This document shows positions 1 to 11,187 of a stretch of 64,000 nt of DNA, piece after piece. Below the pieces are notes generated by a model. The model was not told where the DNA came from, searched no databases, and was given only the letters and a program-made list of their open reading frames with translations. The position numbers and the translations under genes were made by a program. Origin of the DNA: Pyrenula massariospora (Eukaryota > Ascomycota > Eurotiomycetes > Pyrenulales > Pyrenulaceae); contig JAGFMI010000008.1 in the NCBI GenBank assembly GCA_021030905.1, positions 62,001-126,000 of the forward strand, given 5' to 3'. How positions within the stretch are numbered: the first letter of the stretch is position 1; each line of letters starts with the position of its first letter.

Positions 1-1862
1 GTGAAAAGTTGGTGGTTTGCTCGGTTTGATTTGGGAGCCGGTTGCCAGCGGGAGAGCTCCGCCAGTGTGGGTTCGGAGCGGAGAATTGAAAACTTTTCTC
101 AACTTCTGCAAGACCCCTCCAAAGATACATGCCACAGCCCACGCTAATCCGTCGTCAAGTCATGTAAGCAATGCCTAGATACTTTTCCAATGGTTCTTCA
201 CGTTTCAAGAGGAAACTTAAACACAACGATGCTGGCGATACGCCATGAGCCAAAGCACAACATGCACTACCATCTGACTCAGCAGCTTTCATTGCTTCTC
301 GAATGCCCGCTGCAAAAACGCTAGCTGATATGCAAGTGTCCATATACAGGTGTCATGAAAAATACTCGATGACCTAAACATGGTTCGTACACCTTGCTTT
401 CTTACCTACCTACTGAATCGCCCTGATGATACAACAATTTTCAGTTCTGCTTCTGCAATTGCGTTGAAGAAAACAAGAAACCTTACCAAACCATGCCTGA
501 AATCCCTCATTTGTCCTGACGATATTTCTTGCTTTTCGTATCTATGCCACAGAACTAACGTTCCGTACACTAGGCTTTGTCTTTTAGTATTAGTCAATTT
601 ACGGTGAGTTGAGTCTGAACTTCGTTCTGCCTACTACGCACATGATGACACAAGTCAATCCATTCTCCGAGCCTTATCTGGCACCCTTTCTTTTTAGCCA
701 CCCTTCCTGATACCGGACCAACGCTTGAGCGTGGGGGATGATTGGTTGTGAAGGATGTGGCGGCTCTTTCAGTCGCGAGGAAGTCGTATTCGTTTTGGAT
801 CTGAGTTTCTCGTGACTTTCAGGGCAAGGAAGGAGATGAGTTCTACGGCTTGACTGATTTCTCGAAGGGACCAAAGCTAATGCTAGACTTCAACTGCCGG
901 CACATGTGCTGACTTACAACAGAAATTATGCAGCTCTCTGCCCGGTATATCCCTTCTTTACCCCCTTACAACCCAATTGACACCTGACTTTCTCGGCATT
1001 GGGAAACGTGGAAAGTAGAACTAGGCAATTATATAACCTCCACTAGATGGAATATTGTGCCCTTTTCGGACCGTTGAGAAAGCTTCAATACTGTCTAACC
1101 CCCCTAGGGTTATTATGAGTTTGGTCATCCAGGTTTCCTATTGCGCTTTTTATTCTTAGTGCTAGTCGGCTTGAACTTTGTGAATCATCAACAAACAAGA
1201 CATCTACTACGAGAATTTCTTTTCTAGAGATAGGACTTATGATCATAGTAAAGCTCCGGATCGACTCAGTGGATGGCCGATCTTCTGTATCGCCATCCTG
1301 CTTCAATGCTTCCAAAATTGAAATTGTAGGCAGCACCGCTCAGCCTTGACCGCAGGTGAATTGGAGTGATCAAAAAACGTGATCCTGCTTCATTTATAGA
1401 CCGCAGCCTCATGCTCCCTCAAGACACGCTCTTCCCATCTGAAAAAAGGCAAGGCAGTAAATACTTGGCACGTGACCGTTATGCCCACAGGTGCTTGGCG
1501 TCAGTGACGGGGCACGATGTCGCGGAAGGAACGCTTCCAGCTGCCTGACTCACTCTATGCCACCCTTCGCGCCTTCTATCTTTCCAGCTTCAAGAACGAC
1601 ACTGCCGCTGTCCACCGCTTCTCGAACCTACAAACGCTTTCTTTGCCCTCCACCTCCACCGTACCCAAAATTCACCTTACCAAAGCATCGAGATCTCCAT
1701 AAATATCGATTCACGACACAGCAACAATTCACATGTGATAGAAGACAATCTTTTGTGACTTTCAAAAAGCACCCAGATCGCAATTTAGCAAGTACTTCAC
1801 TTAAAGCCGCAGCTCTCCCTCGGACATCCTGGGCCTGCTGTTCCCAGTACAATTTTTCAACC
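1..1862. other. left-edge non-coding stretch and 5' region of the Arc1-like gene
   Basis: No gene is recognised from 1 to about 1490. Only ORFs under 90 codons occur, on both strands, and none resembles a known family. The part from 1491 to 1862 is open in frame with the downstream EMAPII-domain gene and may be a 5' leader or an N-terminal extension (see findings). Confidence 0.5.
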
Positions 1863-2825
1863 ATGGCTGACGCCGAACGTTCCCAAGAGAACACCCAACC
1901 TCCAACCCAAACCTCACAAGAACTCCCTGTTGGTCGCTCGAAGGATGAAGCTACTTCGAAACCCTCTGCTGTTTCAAAAATATCGGCTGCGGTCTCAAAT
2001 GCAGCGGAGAAGGCCAAGGAGACATTCCAAAGTGCCGTACCAAGGGGTATGAACCCGGACGACGATGAAAGCCCTGCCGAATCAGGAGAACATACCAAGT
2101 CAAGCAAGAAAGAGAAGAAAGCCAAGGCCCCAAAAGCTCAGCCTGCCGCTCCTGCCTCGAACCCGCTTTCACCTGCCCTACTTGATCTACGGGTTGGGGA
2201 AATTCTCTTGTGTGAAAGACATGGAAATGCCGAGAGTCTCTACGTTAGCTCTATCGACATGGGTGATCCAGAGGGTACCGAGAACACAAGAAAAGACGAG
2301 GCGACCGGTAGAATTGTCCGAACAGTCTGTTCCGGTCTCAGAGGCTTAGTCCCGATCGAGGAAATGCAAGGTCGAAAAGTCATTACCGTCGCGAACCTGA
2401 AGCCTGTCACTATGCGAGGCATTAAGAGCGCCGCCATGATCCTCGCCGCCTCTCCAAAGCCCTCAGATGTACCTCCTGGTGATGCCAAAGATAGCAAAGA
2501 AGGAAATGGTCACGGTCACGACAGAGTGGTCGAGCTTGTCAACCCACCTCCAGGGGCGCAGGCGGGAGAGAAGGTGTACTTTGAAGGCTGGCCGTACGGA
2601 GAGGGAAAAGGCCCAGAAAAGCAGCTAAATCCAAAGAAGAAACAATGGGAGGCTATCCAGCCAGGGTTCTTTACGACGGATCATCTTGAGGTTGCGTTTG
2701 ATAGCTCGAGGGCCCAAGGAATGGAGAGAGGTGGAGGTGTTGGTAATGGTGGGCGAGGCAATCTAATTGTGAACAGCGGCGGAGTGTGCACTGTCAATAG
2801 CCTTAAAGGAGCGATTGTGAGATAG
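1863..2825 (+). CDS. Arc1/EMAPII-like tRNA-binding cofactor of aminoacyl-tRNA synthetases
   Basis: A protein of 320 residues if translation starts at the ATG at 1863 (MADAERSQ). Residues 1-100 are Ala/Ser/Lys-rich and look disordered, with a basic run KKEKKAKAPK near 82-91. Residues 102-320 form an EMAPII/Arc1 OB-fold tRNA-binding domain: it opens LLDLRVGEIL, has the core RIVRTVCSGLRGLVP and VITVANLKPVTMRGIKS, and ends with the long C-terminal part seen in EMAPII proteins. Family members (yeast Arc1p, human AIMP1) bind tRNA and deliver it to synthetases such as MetRS and GluRS in the cytosol. The GST-like N-terminal domain of yeast Arc1p is not visible here. No intron is needed. The frame stays open upstream to 1491 with in-frame ATGs at 1491 and 1557, so a longer form is possible; 1863 is preferred because it starts the usual cytosolic form. 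Confidence 0.85.
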   Translation: MADAERSQENTQPPTQTSQELPVGRSKDEATSKPSAVSKISAAVSNAAEKAKETFQSAVPRGMNPDDDESPAESGEHTKSSKKEKKAKAPKAQPAAPASNPLSPALLDLRVGEILLCERHGNAESLYVSSIDMGDPEGTENTRKDEATGRIVRTVCSGLRGLVPIEEMQGRKVITVANLKPVTMRGIKSAAMILAASPKPSDVPPGDAKDSKEGNGHGHDRVVELVNPPPGAQAGEKVYFEGWPYGEGKGPEKQLNPKKKQWEAIQPGFFTTDHLEVAFDSSRAQGMERGGGVGNGGRGNLIVNSGGVCTVNSLKGAIVR

Positions 2826-3311
2826 AATCTCAGGACGGGCGAGCCTCGCTCCGCCAGTCCTGTATCCAGAACAAGGCGCTTTCGGTGGAGATTGAAGAGG
2901 TGGTGGTCTCGGATCTGGGGAAAGAAGCAGGAGGATACCCATCCAGTGGTGCAGGGAAGGAGCCCAAGTGAGCAGGAGGCTAGGCTCAGGCGCATTGAGG
3001 AATTACTCTTTGGCTTGAAATAAGGGAGACAGCATATCAGTACTGGGCACAAGAGTGGTGCCATGAAGAGGCTTCGTCGATGCATCTAGAGATACCACAT
3101 GATTAGAAAAAAGCCTTCAGAGAAGGTAACAAAGGCATTTTGCCACAGAGGCAGTCGTTCAAACAAGTCAGCTTCTCTCTCTTCAACCTCGACCTCGGAT
3201 CGGCAAAGACAGAGCATGAACATATTCCCTTTGACTTCTTCTGATCCAGTAGTCACCCAGGACAGAGGTAGGTGGTTCGTTTTTCGCCAAACTGCCTATT
3301 CATTTCTGCCC
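2826..3311. other. convergent intergenic region
   Basis: It lies between the 3' ends of the Arc1-like gene (+) and the GNAT gene (-). It should hold both 3' UTRs. No gene or clear signal is seen. Confidence 0.5.
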
Positions 3312-4154
3312 TCATCGCCCCCTCTCTACCACCCTTACAAGACTAACGCCATACCATGTCCACCACCTCTCCGTCCCACCTTCTTCCTCCCTCACTAGCT
3401 CACCATCTCCGTTCATCCGCATCGCTGGCGCCAGAGCAGCCCTGCCCGCGTTCTCGAATCCCATCCGTCTCCACATCGCGAGGACTCCAGCCTCAGCTTC
3501 GCTGCCTTTGCTGTTGATTCTGATCCGGGCTTGAGGTGTTGGGTTTGGATTTGCGGAAGGGGGAAAGGATTTGCCTGTGAGAGGGGAGAGGATTGAGGAG
3601 TGTATCGAATCTATTGAAGGAGTCGGAGTCCGGGGTGGCGTTGGGGGGGTGTACTTGCGAGCAAAATCGACAGCGGAATCGACAAGTTGTCGAGCAAGCC
3701 CGTGGCCCCGGTAAGTGTCGTCCACCCAGAGGGCGGTCATGTGCCACTTGGACTCTATGTCGTCTGGGCCGCTGGGAACAGGCGCCTGCACGCCTTCAAC
3801 TTCGTAGACGTCCTTTGGGATGGGGCCCAGCAGACAGACATGGCCGATCCACTCCCCACTGTCGATAGGGTATGATACCTCGCTTTCCTTCTCTGGAGGA
3901 GAGGGATGGCGAACACAGATAAAGACGTAAAAGCCAGGACGGGAGATGAAATCTGTCCAGAAGGTGGCCGTACGTGAGCATTCTTGGTGGAATCTGCTGG
4001 CGAAGGAGTCAGGGGAGACCGACAGGGCGCGGAGGCGGAGAGAGGAGAATTTGCCGGCGAGATAAGAGATCGGTGTGGATGGGCTGGCTAGAAGACGGTG
4101 GGTTTTGAAGATTGAAGATGAAAGAGTTGGAGAGTCATGCTTTGAGTTGGGCAT
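3312..4154 (-). CDS. GNAT-family N-acetyltransferase
   Basis: An intronless protein of 280 residues. The acetyl-CoA binding motif A is visible as ALWVDDTYRGHGLARQLVDS (about residues 141-160), with the R/Q-x-x-G-x-G/A signature as YRGHGLA. Motif B follows as AGVLAMWRRMGFENAG. The N-terminal half carries the usual beta strands, including GEWIGHVCLLGPIP. Between motifs A and B there is a Pro/Ser/Thr-rich insertion of about 40 residues that the fold does not require. The substrate cannot be predicted; fungal members of this type act on small molecules or on protein N-termini. The start is the first ATG in the frame. It is convergent with the Arc1-like gene. Confidence 0.8.
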   Translation of the reverse strand: MPNSKHDSPTLSSSIFKTHRLLASPSTPISYLAGKFSSLRLRALSVSPDSFASRFHQECSRTATFWTDFISRPGFYVFICVRHPSPPEKESEVSYPIDSGEWIGHVCLLGPIPKDVYEVEGVQAPVPSGPDDIESKWHMTALWVDDTYRGHGLARQLVDSAVDFARKYTPPTPPRTPTPSIDSIHSSILSPLTGKSFPPSANPNPTPQARIRINSKGSEAEAGVLAMWRRMGFENAGRAALAPAMRMNGDGELVREEEGGTERWWTWYGVSLVRVVERGR

Positions 4155-5117
4155 CTCTCAATAGTGTAGCAGATCAGACACTACCAAGTTTTAGATCGCT
4201 TATGAAAAATTAAGTCCAAGGCCCAGTTTGAGAGAGATATTGAACTTAACAAATTTAAAGGGACCAGAGGAGATCTACCTAGAGAACTTATCCTGAACAT
4301 TAAAATTTCCATGACTAGCTGATGGCTGATGTAGCTTCTAAACTCTTTATCAGCAATGTGGCAAAGTGAGCTTAATTGAAGTGAGTCATGATCCGCGCGA
4401 GAATGCCACGCCAGATCTCATGCTAAAGTCCGAGCATCGCATTGCCCTCCAATTGAAGGGCTGTTATTAGGCGTATCTATGTCTCTCGGTCTCGTCAGCT
4501 AGAAAAGGTAAGCATCGTTACCTGACAAAGCTTTCAAATCGCGGCTTCTTGTCCGGCTCCGATGACATTGTTCCGGGAGAAACAGTCAAGTGTTCTCCAT
4601 GTAGCGAAGCATTTGGCACGTTCACACCCGAACGCCGAAATACTGTACAAATCTTGCAAATTTGTTATTGCTGAAGACCTACCAGTGGGCAATATGCCAA
4701 AGTACCAGGCGCACCAAGTGAGCGGTCAATTCTACAACGAGGGTTCAAAAGCTGGAGATGTATAGCTAAATTTCAATCAAAGAGGTAGAAACTGTTTCTT
4801 TATACAAGATTTGGCAGTGGGTTGATCCATTCTTCAACCCAGCCCTCAGAACACCAGTTGCTGCGCGATATGCCATGCACCCTGGTGGTGTCTTTCCACC
4901 GACGCTTTTCCGTGTAAACGTGTGATTTTATTGTGCCCTTTCGTCGATAAACTCCCGAAACAAGTCCCTCCGTGTGATGCCAACGCCATCCAGATGATCA
5001 AAGGCCGCAATATAAGATGCAACGACAAATAATACTATCGTCGATAACGTCAGATGAAATCAATGAAAGTTCGCTTTGATGGCATACCACGCGGGAGATC
5101 GATAGTCCAGTCCGTCA
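4155..5117. other. intergenic region
   Basis: It holds the upstream side of the GNAT gene and the 3' side of anp1. The only ORFs are short (for example 4562-4765, 67 codons) and show no family signature, so I call no gene. Confidence 0.5.
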
Positions 5118-6754
5118 TCATTGGCCTTTTGCAGGCTTGCCATCAGGTTTTGAACCTGGTTTCGACTCGGGTTTTGACTCAGTTTTGCCTTCCCCCGAGT
5201 CCTTCGTATCTTTCGTAGGGTTCTTCTGCTCTGCCTTCTCATTGACCGGATTTTTAGGTCCTTGGGCGTTGGCAGGTCCTGCAGCCTTAGCTTCTTGTTC
5301 TCGTTCCTCTTGTTTCATCTTCTCCGCCATGTCAGCCTTGTCCTTCTCCCATTCACTACCAGTGTCCTTGAACTCGTCTTTGATCTTCTTCACGCGCTCT
5401 GCACGCTCCTTCTCTTCTTGCTCGCGTTCCTTGCGTTCCTGCTCCATTTCTTCCATGTGCCGAATGTCGTCCACACTGGGCTCGTACAGATGCCAGACTG
5501 TATAGTGAGGTAGGCCAACCACAGAAAATTCCATTCTCTTGGCCATTTTGCCAAAGCCCTCCGTCTCGGCATGTTTCTCAAAACTAAAGGCAGGAAAGTG
5601 AACACCGGCTCGGAAAACTCTCGCTTTTGAGAGGATACTGACTCCTCCAACGCCATCGATTTCCATCTCCATATCTGGATCACCATAGGGGTCACGGAGA
5701 TAGGCCAGGTGCGGTCGCCATGTCGCGTACTCTGCATATCCTTCAACTATCACGGCATCTTCATCAAGGGTATCTGCCAGGGCCAATGCAGTATCCGACT
5801 CTTGCCAAGAGTTCAAATCGTAGGGCTGTTCACCCCCAAGCCAATCTGGAAGCGGGCGCCATACATCTGTTCAAGAACCTAAGCATAGGCACTGGGGATA
5901 GATATTTAGTGTTGCAACTTACTTGGAACGATAACATCTTTATTATGTCTCATCAAATCTTCCAATATTGTGAAGGGAGCTGTCTCTACGTCGGCGTCTC
6001 GCCAATAGACCCAGCTATGGTAGGGTCTCATGGATGCGCTCAGCAGCCAATTCCTGGCTTGCGCCATCAGCTTCCGTCGCGAGGCTTGCGCCGCAAACCC
6101 ATGCCGACTTTCGACATCTTGATTGACTTGTTGTCCGAAGTCTTTCTGGATGATCGAGATTTCTCCATAGGGCATTTTTGGATCTTCATCGGCTTGCAAA
6201 TCTTCGAGTAACTGAGTCAGTACTTCCAACGTCTTATCTTTCGAGTCGGATACGAGGAATCCGAGGTCTATCAAGTGATGAGGATACGTGAAGTTCCTTA
6301 GGTGAGAGAAAAACATGTGGAGGTGAGGTTCGGCGTCTCGAAGCGGAGTACAGAGTAGTACTCGTTCTTCGCGCTCCCATCCGGCGGAAGTTCCTTGGGC
6401 GTCTGTAAGATCATAGTATCGTACGGTTTCTATCTCGAAGTGTGGTCGTGAACTAGAGGATGAGGTAACATGAGGTGACATGAAGTAGTAAAAAAGGAAA
6501 AGGATCGCGCAGCCTGCCCCGACGAGAGCGTATTGTGTGAGCCTTCGTCTTCGGTGTACGGATGATCTGGCAGTCCATCGGGAGTTATGGGTAAAATCTC
6601 CATCATCCTTCTCATCCACGAGACCGGCTATGTCGTAGACGAACTTTCTCTCCATTCCCGACCTATCTAAGTCATCATCTCTTTTGCTGAAGCCATTGAC
6701 ATGGCCCAGATGCCGTTGCATGGCGCTGCGTTTCACCTCGTCATTCGGTGACAA
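5118..6754 (-). CDS. anp1: Mannan polymerase complex subunit Anp1 (GT62)
   Basis: Two exons, 6754-5923 and 5866-5118, joined across a 56-nt GT-AG intron (phase 1, giving ...VIVPNVWRPLPDW), encode 526 residues. It is a type II Golgi membrane protein: a short cytosolic tail, one membrane span at about 75-93 (YALVGAGCAILFLFYYF), then a lumenal glycosyltransferase domain of the Anp1/Mnn9/Van1 family. The metal-binding DxD is DAD at 253-255 in YWRDADVETAP. The last ~130 residues are charged and coiled-coil (repeated E/K/R runs), followed by a Lys/Pro/Gly-rich tail; this tail is typical of the Anp1 branch. Family members extend the alpha-1,6-mannan backbone of N-glycans with Mnn9 and its partners. 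The start is the only ATG that keeps the full cytosolic tail. Confidence 0.9.
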
Positions 6755-7580
6755 CTTGAGAAGATAAGGAAGGTATGCGATGATCCAGTAAGCTTTTTAG
6801 TGGTATGTCGAAGAACGGGGTTTCCGAGTCTGAGCCTCTAAGGCGTGCGTAGGAGATCGTTGGGTTGGGGGTGAGAGAGCGACTTCGATCTCACTTCTTA
6901 TGCGCAGCACGAACGAGAAGTCTTAAATATTAAAAAGAGAGGCGGTGCGGGACGGAAATTTGTGCGAGAAAACAATCGGACTTTGTTGGCAGGAGTCTGG
7001 TTCATCGGAAATGGTGTACTCTTGGTAGACTCTAGTGTCGTTTGGGATCCAAGGTCGAAAGCGACGGGCATGCCAAGACCTGCCTCGTCCACTGGCGGTA
7101 CGAGGGACATACCTCAAAGCACTCTACACATGACCTCGATAAACGAGATACAGACACAGAATCCTGGACAACCCTGAACCTATCACTATGAAGGAACTTT
7201 ATATCCATGTCCGCGTTGTTTCATCTTTCCCATTGCAAGGCTCTATCTCCATCCCACCTTCAGCGAGCGCGGGGACATTTTCCGTCCAGCGGTCACTTCT
7301 TTCGTTGGCCCTTTCAGTCCAGCGCTGCTCTTGCTCCTTTTCATCGGTTCCATATGAGAAGAAGATACAGATGTAGAAAGGCAATATTTCCCAAGGCATC
7401 TGCATCCCTAACGCTTCTTCTGTGTTGCTGGCTATCTACTTACCATTTGACCGCATGGTGCAACCCGCACCCTACCAACCTCGCTTCTCCCCAACAGCCT
7501 ATCCCATACAGATTTTAGATAGAAATTATCATGTGCATGATCGCAGAGATCACAGGGGCACGGAAACCCTAATACGACTC
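6755..7580. other. intergenic region upstream of anp1
   Basis: It holds the anp1 promoter (on the minus strand) and the 3' side of the dehydrogenase gene. ORFs up to 103 codons at 7188-7518 are low-complexity and unlike any family I know. No gene is called. Confidence 0.5.
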
Positions 7581-8622
7581 TCAAAAAGGCCCTTTGCTGA
7601 GCCCAACGTCTGTCATGACCTGCTGAAACACTAACTGCATCTTTTCTGCATCTCTCGAAATGTCCAATACTTCGATTAGTTCGTATTCGTCATCAAGAAT
7701 GTAATACTTTTCTTTCGTAGACGATGCTGAAACAGACTTCTGGAACGCGACCTTCTCGATTGCCTTTGCAGGCACATCCGCATCGTTAATCATTCTTCGA
7801 GAAAATGGCCTTACTATCGGGCCAAAACACGACAAGATGCGCTGTGTGGCTCGGAGTACAGTAGGCACGGCGATCGAACCTCGAGTTCGATTCGAAATAC
7901 CTCCTGGATCAATGGTGACGATGTTGAGACCGATATTACCATGCTAAAGTTTATGAGCGTAAGCACGTTTCCGTTGACTTCCTGGAAAGACTTACAGCGA
8001 GCAGGCTTCGCTTCAGACCGTACATCGCAACACTAAAAATGAGCTTGCTGCTTGCATACTGACAGAGCCCTTCTTTCACCGATCGAGATACCCCGTTCGT
8101 ATTGGAATGCGATCCGGCCTGTTTCGAAAAATAATCCAACCGTCCGACCGACATGGCTGGGCTACCAATATTGAGGATACGAGTCTCACGTGCTCCAGTT
8201 CCTACTCGAAAGCCTTCCAACAGTTTTATTGTCAGCAATATTGGTGAGAGACAATTTGTCTGGTAGACGGTATCGAAGCCGTCCTCTGTTGCGGGTTCTC
8301 GCGTGAACGACACTGTCTGAGCACAGTTCACAAGCACCTGGATTGAGGGTATCTCTTTGCTTCTAATCCGCTCGACCGTATGGTCCGCGAAAGCTCTGAC
8401 GGACTCAAATTCGCACATGTCACATCCCACTATCTCGAATGACCTTGGACCAATGGCTTTGAGCTTCTCTGAGAGATTATACACACTCGCTGCCTCTATA
8501 TTTCTGACAGTTAGGAGCAAGTGGACAAGAGGATGCTGTTGAGCAATGGTCGTGGCAATCCTTGAACCTAGATTTCCGTTGGCGGCGGTGATGATGACAG
8601 TCCCTGTAAGCGCGCTTGCCAT
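7581..8622 (-). CDS. Short-chain dehydrogenase/reductase (SDR) family protein
   Basis: Two exons, 8622-7996 and 7943-7581, with a 52-nt GT-AG intron in phase 0, encode 329 residues. The N-terminal Rossmann motif is TAANGNLG (residues 12-19). The core motif NNAG appears as VNCAQ near 98-102. The catalytic triad is Ser154 (NIGSPAM), Tyr189 and Lys193 (QYASSK). The second exon restores the strand after the active site (HGNIGLNIVTIDPGG), which supports the join. The first glycine of the usual TGxxxGxG motif is alanine here, and NNAG is degenerate, so cofactor binding may be unusual. The C-terminal 100 residues resemble the fungal retinol dehydrogenase-like SDRs. The substrate is unknown. Confidence 0.8.
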
Positions 8623-11187
8623 TCTCGCGTCGTGAAAAGAGTCTGCCTTCTTTTACTGGGTATTGGCTGGTCTCCGGTAAACTGTTGCGATGCCATGGAT
8701 AGGTAAGACAAGCTTTGTTCGCATCAGTAGTCAACTGCGCGAATCAAGAAGTCCCTTGTTAGTCTCGCAACAGCTCATAGTAGTAGAAACGAATGTGAAC
8801 TTTAATCGACTTGGGTTTAATGAAATGGTGGGCGAAGGGCCGTATTATACGTGCCATCTCAGCTGCAAGCTTCTGCGCGAGACACGGAACTTTCAGCCTC
8901 CACCCGGCCTGTTCGGCATTGGTGCTTGAATACATTCCTTCCACAAGGCCGTGACAGTTAGAAAGATTCATCTGCTTCATTCTATCCATATACTCCAAAG
9001 CGGGACAGATATGGCTTCACTTGCTGCGTCGAGTCTTCCGCATGGCTTCTGAGTATTTTCCTCGGGCTCGAACAGATTCACAAAAAGGCATCAGTGGCTG
9101 ACCAATCCTCGCATTAGGCGTGTCGTGGCTTCGTGGTGATTCCTTTCAATGTGGAGTCCAAGAGTTTATTTCTGGGAACACAATTTTCGCGATCGACTGA
9201 CTGCATATGCGGGCGTGAGACTTGCGGTTACGCACCGGCACGTCGCCACAAATGCCGGGGACGACCCTACTGAAAGGATTCAGACACGTAAAAATCCTCA
9301 ATCCAAGAATGTGGATTCTGCCTTACTGCAATGAGGCAACTCATTCGCTTCTTCTCGCGTAAATAGCCCGTCGCCGACGTCTCACTCGCTTACTCATGTG
9401 CGACACATCCTCCCCGTGGCTTGAAGCAACAACCAAATCAAATTTGATGCCTTTCACTTTGACACCTTCATTGACAGCCTCTTTTTCATTCGACCCGCCT
9501 GAGTGTAATTATGCGCCACCACTACTACAAGGCAGGAACCTTTTCAACTGGTCAAGTCGGAAAAGAGCGTTTCTTTGTTTGTCGTTTTCAAGGTGTCACT
9601 GTTGGACGCTGTTGCACGTTTCTCATTCCGTCGGAATAATGTCCTCATTATGACCTACCATCTTGTCTCCACTCCTTTTGATCTGCAAGTCTGCTGTGAC
9701 TGCTTCGGAGCGCAATCGGTAGAAGCCTATCAGATTGAGATTTGGACAATGCGTTCCCCCGCGATCATGGTCCCAAATAAAAATCGGGAAGCGCAATATT
9801 GGGTTAAGACATCTTCACCCTTTCAACACCAGAGCCCCTCAAATGCTTTTAATGAATTCCCACAGAGAAAGATCCAATAAATTGAGAGTGTCCTATGGCG
9901 ATTTTGATGCCCATGGTATACTAAATGACGCTGGTCTTCCGACTCTCAACTATCCCCTTACTTCACCAACACTTATTCGCTTGCCACTCACATCGTCACA
10001 TCGAGTACAGCTCAAAGAACTGGTTCTTACCCTCGGAAATACTTCCAACTCCAGCATCGATCCTCGTCCTTAAGCGCCACTTCAAAAGCCAGCCGACGAG
10101 ATCTATCGACAATTGTTTCAGTTCTGGCTACGGCCTGGCTCTCGCTGCAATCACCAGTGATATTCGACGCGGGACCAGACTCAGAAGCCCTGTTATCGCC
10201 CCTATACTCTCACATGTGATTCCACAGCTAGCCGATCCATGTCTGACGTCTTTGACGTTCTCAATCAAATTTGACGTTACAAATTTCTCTCCAGCTCGGA
10301 TAATTGCACCACTAAGCATCGAGCCGCCCAAATGCCTCAGCTCGAATTGCCTCCGATCGCCTTGATAAATAATCCCCTTACCGCTATACGGAACGAGTTA
10401 TTCTTTCCGAGGGTATAATTCTCGCGCTCAGGTACACAACATTTAACACCTACGAATCAACTTCCTGCCTAAACTTTGTTGACCAGGGGACGCAAGGCTT
10501 CGGAAACAGGGTCTTTTTCGGACCGTATCCATTCAATGAATGCGGTAAACAACACAATCGAAACAAGGTGAGGAGCATGGTACTTGCTTAAATTGAGCAA
10601 TAGATTGGCGTCGAGCTCCCAGCTCAGAACCTCAGCGTGTTTACTAGAAATAGTTAATGTTAGCCTGAGCTCTTTGCTAGGTACGACAAATAGACGGGGC
10701 GTCATCCCGAGCTCATCAAGCGATCTTTGATTGCAACCATGCACAAGACCTACGTAGACCCCGTGAATCTTGAGAAAACGTCTCTTTATCTAGAGAACCT
10801 GAATAGACGACGATAAAATATAAAATAGAATTAGGGTATAGAGGTACTTTTCGACAAAAGTCGTCTTCTCAAATTAAATTAGAATTAACCTCATCCTCCT
10901 CGTCATTCCTGTGTCCGTTGCTGTCATAATCATTCCGAGCGACACCTATATTATTAGAGTTCGCATCGATTGAAACTCTGTGATCTTCATGGACAGACAC
11001 CTGCTTATTTCCCAATTTTGTCCACCTCCTTTACGGCTCGCTTACCGTGCAAGCTCCTCATCGGTAACGGGTATCTTCGCTTCCTTTACCATGACTACGG
11101 TGTTTCAACCAGGACGCGCAACTCACGATGCGAAATTGCCGAGCATTCCAAGCTCCAAGAATTGTCCCACGCCATTCTATCTCGCGT
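8623..11187. other. 2.5 kb gene-poor region
   Basis: It lies between the SDR promoter and the 3' end of cho2. Several short ORFs occur on both strands (for example 9925-10365 plus and 10469-10744 minus, 91 codons) but none shows a recognisable domain, and splice joins between them give nothing familiar. It may contain an unrecognised lineage-specific gene or decayed sequence. Confidence 0.4.

Noticed and set aside
1628-2125. 165-codon minus-strand ORF opposite the Arc1-like gene
   Set aside because: It is antisense to a conserved coding region and has no family resemblance; a composition shadow.
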